From positions 310,001-374,000 of the forward strand of contig CANTFL010000136.1 in NCBI GenBank assembly GCA_947650285.1: a DNA stretch of 64,000 bases, in the 5' to 3' direction. The DNA is from Hyaloperonospora brassicae (Eukaryota > Oomycota > Peronosporomycetes > Peronosporales > Peronosporaceae). A model generated the notes under the pieces. That model ran no database searches. It was not told the origin of the DNA and saw only the letters and a program-made list of their open reading frames with translations. Shown here one piece after another: positions 57,713 to 64,000 of the stretch. Every line of letters begins with the position of its first letter. Position 1 is the stretch's first letter. The position numbers and the translations under genes are program-made.

Positions 57713-59710
57713 TTTCGCTGGAGTTTGTCCACTGGAAGTGGACAGATGCTTGGGTTGATTTCGCGAAAGATGATTGGCTGAAACTCTTCGTGAGCTATCG
57801 TAGGCGTACCTGCTTTCGAGCCACACATCGATTAAATGAATGGTAGCCAACACCAGATCACATACGAACAAAAGGCACTTATCAGTGCACGGAGCTGAAG
57901 TCGCCGTATTCTTTCATCCGACATACTATGTGTCTGATCGAGACCAAAGACTGGTTGCTGCTTTTGTGCAGTCCTTACAGAAAGCTTCGAGCTTCTCAAA
58001 ACCTATACGATTGTTGTGCTACCACACAGGCGCTGCAGCTGCATTGTGAAGCTTCTGTGCTGGCGGGTATGCGGACGCTGCTTTTGAGCTACTTGCCTGG
58101 ACAGCTATGCCGAGGAGATGGTGGCATGCGAGCCAGATATACAGTGCTGTGATCTAGCACTACTACAGTCCAAGTAACAGCTGAACACGATCGACGTGTC
58201 TTGCAAGACAGATCTCGAGTCTGAGGTGTACGAAATAAATGTCGTCGGTAGTATCTCGAAGCCCGGTGTAAGTTATTAGCGTTGTTTGGGCTAATATGGC
58301 ACCGCGACGCTCGGACCAAGAGAGGATACTCTAGCAGCAGCAAGTGACTTAAGATAGTTGCCTGGACACTTTAGTGACTGCTTTCGATATGCTGCTGCAG
58401 GCAGGTCGAGGACCCAAACGCGTGAGTAAAGAATCTCGTAGTAGGAGAACGCACTTTGCAAAAGCCGAATCCTCAGCATATCCCAAACCTGATTGTCGTT
58501 GCTGACCAGCGGTCCTCGGAGCCCTCGTCCAGCGTTGATCGTTACGCAAAAACGTTGGAAAATGCATCGCATAGGTGCCGTGATCAACGTACTCGTGGAC
58601 TTTGCTATGATGTACCTAGTTTTGGACTCATTAGTCACATGTCCAAGCTACATTTCCAGCATACGGCGCGACCACTAGACTGTTGAATTGTAGTTCTTGC
58701 TCGAGGAGATTCAACTGAGTCTTACTTTGGAATGCACAATCACCAGCTCAATTGTTGTGCCATTCGAAGCTCGTGCTTTCTCTCTGAGATACAGGATAAG
58801 ACTGAAAAGCAAGCATGTTTGTCTGTTCATCGCGCATCATGCATAGCTCATGGCGTGGAGCGCTGTGAGAACCTCAATCAGGTGCCAACTTCGGATCCCG
58901 AGTCGATAAATGTGGCGTCTGAGATGGGGCGCCACTACAACATCTGGAAATGCAAAACGGACGAAACAGATTCGCACGCAACCACACCTATGATCGAATG
59001 GAATTATTGAGGCTACAGGATGTAAAGTAGCAGACCGAGCTGTGACAAAGGCCCGGGCGGAATTTATATTCAAGCACGACCCCACAAAGATGGTAGCTGA
59101 GCTGTCAGTTGCCGATTCGTTTTCTGTCATTTCTTCTGAAAGCGTTGTCCTGGTTTGCCGATGCGTTGTCAAGAGGTTTCTCACCCTTTCTCTGCCACTA
59201 GCACCTTCATTCTCTAGACAAAGCTGTTGGTTCACTGGAGATGGCATATGCAGCACGCGCAGCTTCGAGAGGGCCAGAGCTGAAGCAAATGATCGTGGTC
59301 CGAAAGCACGCTTTTCTATACAAGAAGGAAGGAGTTTGCCGACTGCTTGAGGTGATGCAAAGTATAATCATGACATTACAGTTTCCCCGCGCGTTTGCGT
59401 TGGCTTTTACCATTGCTGTCCTCTAGTTCTTGATGTTTTGTGAGCTATAATGGTCACAGAGCCAATACTAGCAATGTATCTTACAAAGCCAGGTTCGCTA
59501 CTTTTATCTGTACGCGAACACCAGAGCAGCTATTGTAGACCATGCATATAGCCGCGATAAGCTGCAAACCAGTCTTGTTGGTGCGATGGTGCTCTCTCCA
59601 CTAAGTCTTCCGTGCAAAACGGTAGCCTTCAACAAGTTGATAGATCAAGCGTTTAACAGCTCGTTCTATGACCATCAAAGCCATGAACAATTACAGTGGT
59701 GGGCTGTAAC
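57713..59710. other. Gene-free stretch between eIF1 and the right Gypsy copy
   Basis: Only short frames on both strands with no family motif or plausible exon chain. Contains the eIF1 upstream region; nothing else recognised. Confidence 0.5.
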
Positions 59711-60104
59711 TGTAACGGGGCAGCCCGTCACATGGAAGTGTCACTTTATAAGAAAGTGACAACAAAGAATATTACGTAAATATTCTTTGAACAATATCAC
59801 CAATAATGGTGATATTGGTGAAGCGACCAAAGGGTCTGCTCATTGGTTGATATCGTGATGATATCAACCCACCAATCGCCGCAGGACGCGCGCAATGAGT
59901 GGTGACGAGACGTCACCATACACTGAGTTATATTAACATAATTAAGTCAGGTTAAACAAAGAGACAGTAGCAAAAAGACTTAATTATATTAATACAACAG
60001 TTTTACGTTCTCCTTATCCTACGCTTCCTCGTTCGCCTCGTGTACGTCTGTCGGGGCACCCGAAACCCTTGAGTTAAGTTCACGCAAGGGTGTGCCCCGT
60101 TACA
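59711..60104 (+). repeat. 5' LTR of the plus Gypsy element (type A)
   Basis: 394 bp, TGTAACGGGG...CCCCGTTACA (perfect 10-bp terminal inverted repeat). Contains a series of perfect stem-loops in U3 (see findings) and a U5 hairpin formed by GGGGCACCC/GGGTGTGCCCC. Confidence 0.95.
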
Positions 60105-60106
60105 CC

Positions 60107-60119
60107 TGGTAGCACTTTG
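60107..60119 (+). other. Primer-binding site of the plus Gypsy element
   Basis: TGGTAGCACTTTG two bases after the LTR. It differs at two positions from the minus copy (TGGTGGCACTTCG), so at least one no longer pairs perfectly with the primer tRNA. Confidence 0.55.
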
Positions 60120-60148
60120 TAGTCCTTCCAAGGACCACAACATCCAAC

Positions 60149-61264
60149 ATGAACACGTTGGATGATGAAGAGACCTTTCACGCCACGCGTGAAGGGTTTA
60201 CCCATTTGAGTGACATCGAATGGGGTGCGGTAGAACGAATGAGTTCTCCCGTAGGCGAGTTCGCCATTAGCGCCATGTTGAAGTCTCTATACAGATACCA
60301 ACAACATGCCGCTATCGCCAAGTTCATCCAAAGTGAACTTGTCGCCGAAAGGGAGAAAGTAGTCTTGCTTCACCAGCAAGGCTCTCAACAGGCCGAGCAG
60401 TTAAGAGAACTCGGTGCTCAACCGACAGAGCTGTTGAGGCAGCAGCAATTCCATGCTGCTGTGGGCGGGACGGCGCATGCGCGTCGTCCCGAGGTCATGA
60501 AGGTTGACATCTCCAAGTACAGTGGAGTCCCGGAAGACTCCCTGTTACTATGGTTTGTCGAACTCGACAGAGCCTTAAGGGCTCGTCGCGTCGAAGATGA
60601 GCAAATGAAACTCACATTTGCTCAGACCCACTTGGCAGGGCGTGCCAAAACTTGGTCCCTGGGACTCGAGAGTAGCGACTTAAATGTGTTTAGGTCGCTA
60701 GATGACTTCAAGTCCCGGCTCAGACAAACGTTTGAGCCGCCACGAGCTGATTTCAGGGCTCGTTCTGAGCTCCTGAAACTCAAGCAGGGTAAGCGTGATG
60801 TGCACGCTCACGCACATCATATACGACTCCTAGCGAGTAATATAACTGCTAACCCAGTTCATGAACGCACGTTGATTACGGTGTTCATGCAAGGGCTCGC
60901 AGAAGGGCCCGTCAGGAGCCACCTGTTCCGCCTTGAGCTGAATACGCTTAAAGAAGCGATATCAGCCGCGAAACAGGAAGACTTTAGCATGAGACAGGCT
61001 CATGCTAGCTCAAACTCTTACCGTCCACAAAGACGACAAGAGATCGGAGGTCCAGAACCAATGGACCTCTGCTATGTTGAGGGCGAGAGACCTCGCTCTA
61101 TGAACAACAAGCGATTGCAGAGGTGCAATCGCTGTCAGAAGTTAGGGCACTACGCATATGAGTGTAGTGCTCCACGCCCAGTACCAAACAGTACTGAGCG
61201 AAACGGACGACCATTTGCCATAAAGGGCAATGGGCGTGGGTCCAGCGCTGTTGCGAAACCGTAA
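60149..61264 (+). pseudogene. gag: Gypsy gag, premature stop near the end
   Basis: 371 codons: same gag domain as the minus copy (DIEWGAVERM, KVDISKYSGVPED, ELLKLKQGKRDVHAH) and zinc knuckle CNRCQKLGHYAYEC. A CAA-to-TAA change removes the last approximately 15 codons seen in the other copy. The rest is intact, unlike in the minus copy, where two stops split the same domain. Confidence 0.93.
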
Positions 61265-61354
61265 CAGCGAGACGGACCATCAAAAAATGGCCGGGGTCAT
61301 TAGGGGCGGAGCGCCCTAACTGATCCAGCAACCTCAAGAGAATTTGCAAATCTC

Positions 61355-64000
61355 TTGACGAAAGTTGCTCCAGATACACAATCATTGTGTGTCTCTGCAC
61401 CTGATGATGACGTTTCGCTCATCACCTTGAAGTTGGAAGCGACAAATGATATGTCACTTCTTGCTCTGGTCGAATGTGGGGCGTCGAACAATTTTATTCG
61501 TCGCCAGTCACTAGAGGGTCGTAGGCTCAAGTTCGTTGAGCGCGACATTCCCCTCACGAAGATGACGGTGTGCCTTGCAAGAGGCGCATCGATTACCGTT
61601 GAGAAACGTGTAGAAAGAATGCACTACATGTTGGAGGGCGAACAGTACGACGATGACTTCATGGTACTAGATCTGGATGACAAATTTGATGTCATCCTGG
61701 GATTACCTTGGCTCAGAAAGTACGAGCCAAGGGTGATCTGGTAGCATCGATCCCTAAAGATGCCTGCCTCTTGTTCATCATATGGCCATCTAATGAACAC
61801 CTTGGAGCGTCCACAAGCGTGTGGATGTTCTGCGAGTGAGTGCGATGGCCTCACTTGCGGTTCGGTCGTTAGCACGACTGCACAAGATCACAGTGTAGTT
61901 GATCACTACACTGTGGAACAGTCTCCCGGAGGCTGTACAGAAGTACAGGCTGCGCCGAAGGTCCACCACTCGAATAAGTCGAGTGGACCGGGAAATGGAT
62001 GCATGCCTAGCGGGCAGCATCTTAGACAGAAGAAACCTGTTGCCTCCAAAGGGCAACATGGACATCCTAGGTCGACTGGAGAGTCGACCGTAGAGGATCG
62101 GTCCCTGACTGTATTTGCACAGCCACAGTCAGAAGACGTCGAGGGAATAAGTCCCCACGTACTTGAGAAAGGAATTCCTCAAGAGTCACTTGCTGAAGAG
62201 TTAGGCCTTCAGCAACCTGTGAAAAGAAGTTCCCAGGAAGTAACCGAGACACTGAATGTCTTGGTTAATGATGGATCAAGTGTAGGCGCTTATACGCTTG
62301 ATCTGATTGTGCCTTCGAAGTTAACTTCGGAGATAACTCAGTTGCCAACGCTAGAACCGAAACGGTTCTTGCGTGATCTGCGTAGTGGCAAAGTCAAGCA
62401 GATCTGCATACTCGTCACAGAGGATGAGTACGTTATCGATATTCGATCGGCGACAGTGTTTGCTAAGAACGAACGGATTCCCAGCAGCTCATCAATGGAC
62501 GAAAGTGTCATCGATGAGAAGACTCGGATTGAGCGATACACGTCTCAATCCTGGGAGTCACTTCAGGAAAATCCTTTGTATAAGGATTTGATCGAATTCA
62601 AGGATGTGTTCCCTATATCAGTACCTTGCGAGTTGCCTAAGGACAAAGGCACTCGACACGAGATCGAGCTCAAACCGGACTCGAAGTACTGTGTCATGAA
62701 GCAGTGGCCACTGCCTCGTGAACAAGTACTAGCGATCGACAAGTTCTTTGCCGATCGCTTAGCAGCGGGCCATGTGAGGGAATCGACATCCTCTCACAGC
62801 TCTCCGAATTTCTGTGTGCGAAAAGCCACAGGAGGATGGAGGATAGTGCACGCATTCAACAAGTTGAATGCTTCAACGGTACCGGCTCAGACGCCGATAC
62901 CAAGAAAGGACGTAATCATAGATGGTATGTCAAAGAGTACCATTTATTCGTCCATGGATCTGATGGACGGATTCTATCATATCCTTATGCGTGAACGGAA
63001 TGTTCCGTACACGGCAGTGAGCACCCCCAGCGGTATGTTGTGGGAGTGGCTAGTGATGCCACAGGGGCTGAGCAATGCCCCTGCAACATTCAACAGATGT
63101 GTCACAAATCTGTTGAGACCGGTGCGAGACTTCGCACCGAGTTATTTCGACGATGTGTTCGTCCATAGCCGGGCTATGGATGGAAAGATGGACGTTGAAG
63201 TTCACAGAACTCACGTTCGTCAGGTTCTTCAACTTATGCGCAAGCATAAGTTGTACGCCAACCTCAAGAAGTGTATATTTGCGGCTAGCGAAATACCACT
63301 TCTTGGGTGCATCGTGGGTAAAAACGGCGTCCGCCCTGATCCCGAAAAGATCAAGGCGATCACCGACTGACCAGTGCCAGTCGATGTCGAGGGACTAAGG
63401 AAGTTCCTTGGCTTAGCGGCGTACTTGCACAAGTACTCGCGCAATTACGCCGAGATGACTGTTTATCTTTCTTGCTTGCTCAAGAAAGATGTGAAGTAGG
63501 CATGGAACGCTGAATGTCAGCCTTCCTTTGAAAGAATCAAGAAAAGCTTGATGCAATCGCCCATCTTGGCGATTGCGGATCAAGACAGACCGTTTCATGT
63601 GGTCTGTGACGCCAGCGATTTTGCTATCGGCTGTGCGTTAATGCAGTTCGATGCAGATGGCGCGGAGCGCGTCATCTGTTATCAATCGCGTCAGCTGCAA
63701 ACAGCTGAGCGTAATTACCCAGTGTATGACAAGGAACTCCTTGCCATGAAGTATGCACTGGCTAAGTTCCGGGTCTATATCTTGGGAGATAGACCTTTCA
63801 TCGTCTATACGGACCATGCGTCATTACGCACGGCCGTAAACAGCCCACACCTCTCGCAGAGAATAGCGGGGTGGCTGTCCTTCTTCGCGGAGTATAACTT
63901 CTCCGTGGATTACAAGCCAGGACGACTTAATGTCGTCGCTGATGCGTTGTCACGTCGGCCCGACTTCGAGCCAACGTCCCGAGTCAACAATGAGGCTTTG
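61355..64000 (+). pseudogene. pol: Gypsy pol (protease, RT, RNase H), interrupted, 3' part outside window
   Basis: Protease region 61355-61744 carries ECGASNNF where the minus copy has DCGASNNF, and ends at a TAG replacing CAG. The frame reopens at 61760 and runs to 63370: linker, then RT with SSMDLMDGFYHI, MPQGLSNAPATFNRC and YFDDVFVH (about 63145). A TGG-to-TGA change stops it at 63370, another stop lies at about 63497, and the RNase H domain (VVCDASDFAIGCALMQ, YTDHASLRTAV) continues to the window edge. Not functional, but less damaged than the minus copy. Confidence 0.93.

Larger units (their letters stand above)
59711..64000 (+). mobile_element. Ty3/gypsy chromovirus, plus orientation, cut by the window edge
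   Basis: LTR 59711-60104, primer-binding site 60107-60119, gag from 60149, pol from 61355 to the right edge within RNase H. Closely related along its length to the minus copy at 10594-18593, usually differing by scattered substitutions. Several nonsense changes make it inactive. Integrase, chromodomain and 3' LTR lie outside the window. Confidence 0.93.

Overview
The window is nuclear DNA of an oomycete, probably a member of the Peronosporales (Phytophthora or downy-mildew type). This is inferred from compact genes with few, short GT-AG introns (65-184 bp where I could place them), eukaryote-only proteins (CCT6, ATR, ISCU, eIF1, mL43, a HECT ligase), and dense, decayed Ty3/gypsy, Copia, LINE and pogo transposons between gene islands. 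The species cannot be read from the sequence.

Layout. 1-2700: decayed LINE reverse transcriptase running in from the left edge. 2908-3150: fragment of a Gypsy LTR. 3151-6817: no recognisable gene. 6818-8659 (-): chaperonin subunit CCT6. 8660-10593: nothing recognised. 10594-18593 (-): a nearly full-length, inactivated Ty3/gypsy chromovirus (LTR, gag, protease, RT, RNase H, integrase, chromodomain, an antisense ORF, polypurine tract, LTR). 18656-22148 (+): decayed Copia element. 22427-24024 (-): decayed pogo/Tigger transposase. 24025-28025: relics only.

The host gene island runs from 28026 to 57712: RING-H2 E3 ligase (-), DUF676-type serine esterase (-), ISCU (-), HECT E3 ligase with membrane anchor and RanBP2 finger (+), coiled-coil/winged-helix protein (+), PfkB/ketohexokinase-like sugar kinase (-), ATR kinase (-, one 9.2-kb exon), divergently paired mL43 (+), and eIF1 (-). 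These are mostly single-copy housekeeping genes with no obvious shared pathway; the ATR/mL43 pair shares a 219-bp intergenic region. From 59711 to the right edge a second copy of the same Gypsy family lies on the + strand, so the gene block sits between two inverted copies.

The most unusual signal is in the Gypsy family. Its LTRs and its coding DNA, in gag, pol and the antisense ORF, are packed with perfect short inverted repeats (arms 8-14 bp, loops 0-8 nt), far above chance, and I do not see this in the adjacent host genes or the other transposons. In the LTRs the stems are conserved while the loops vary. The same element carries an antisense ORF between the chromodomain and the 3' LTR, and its two LTRs have unrelated U5 ends.
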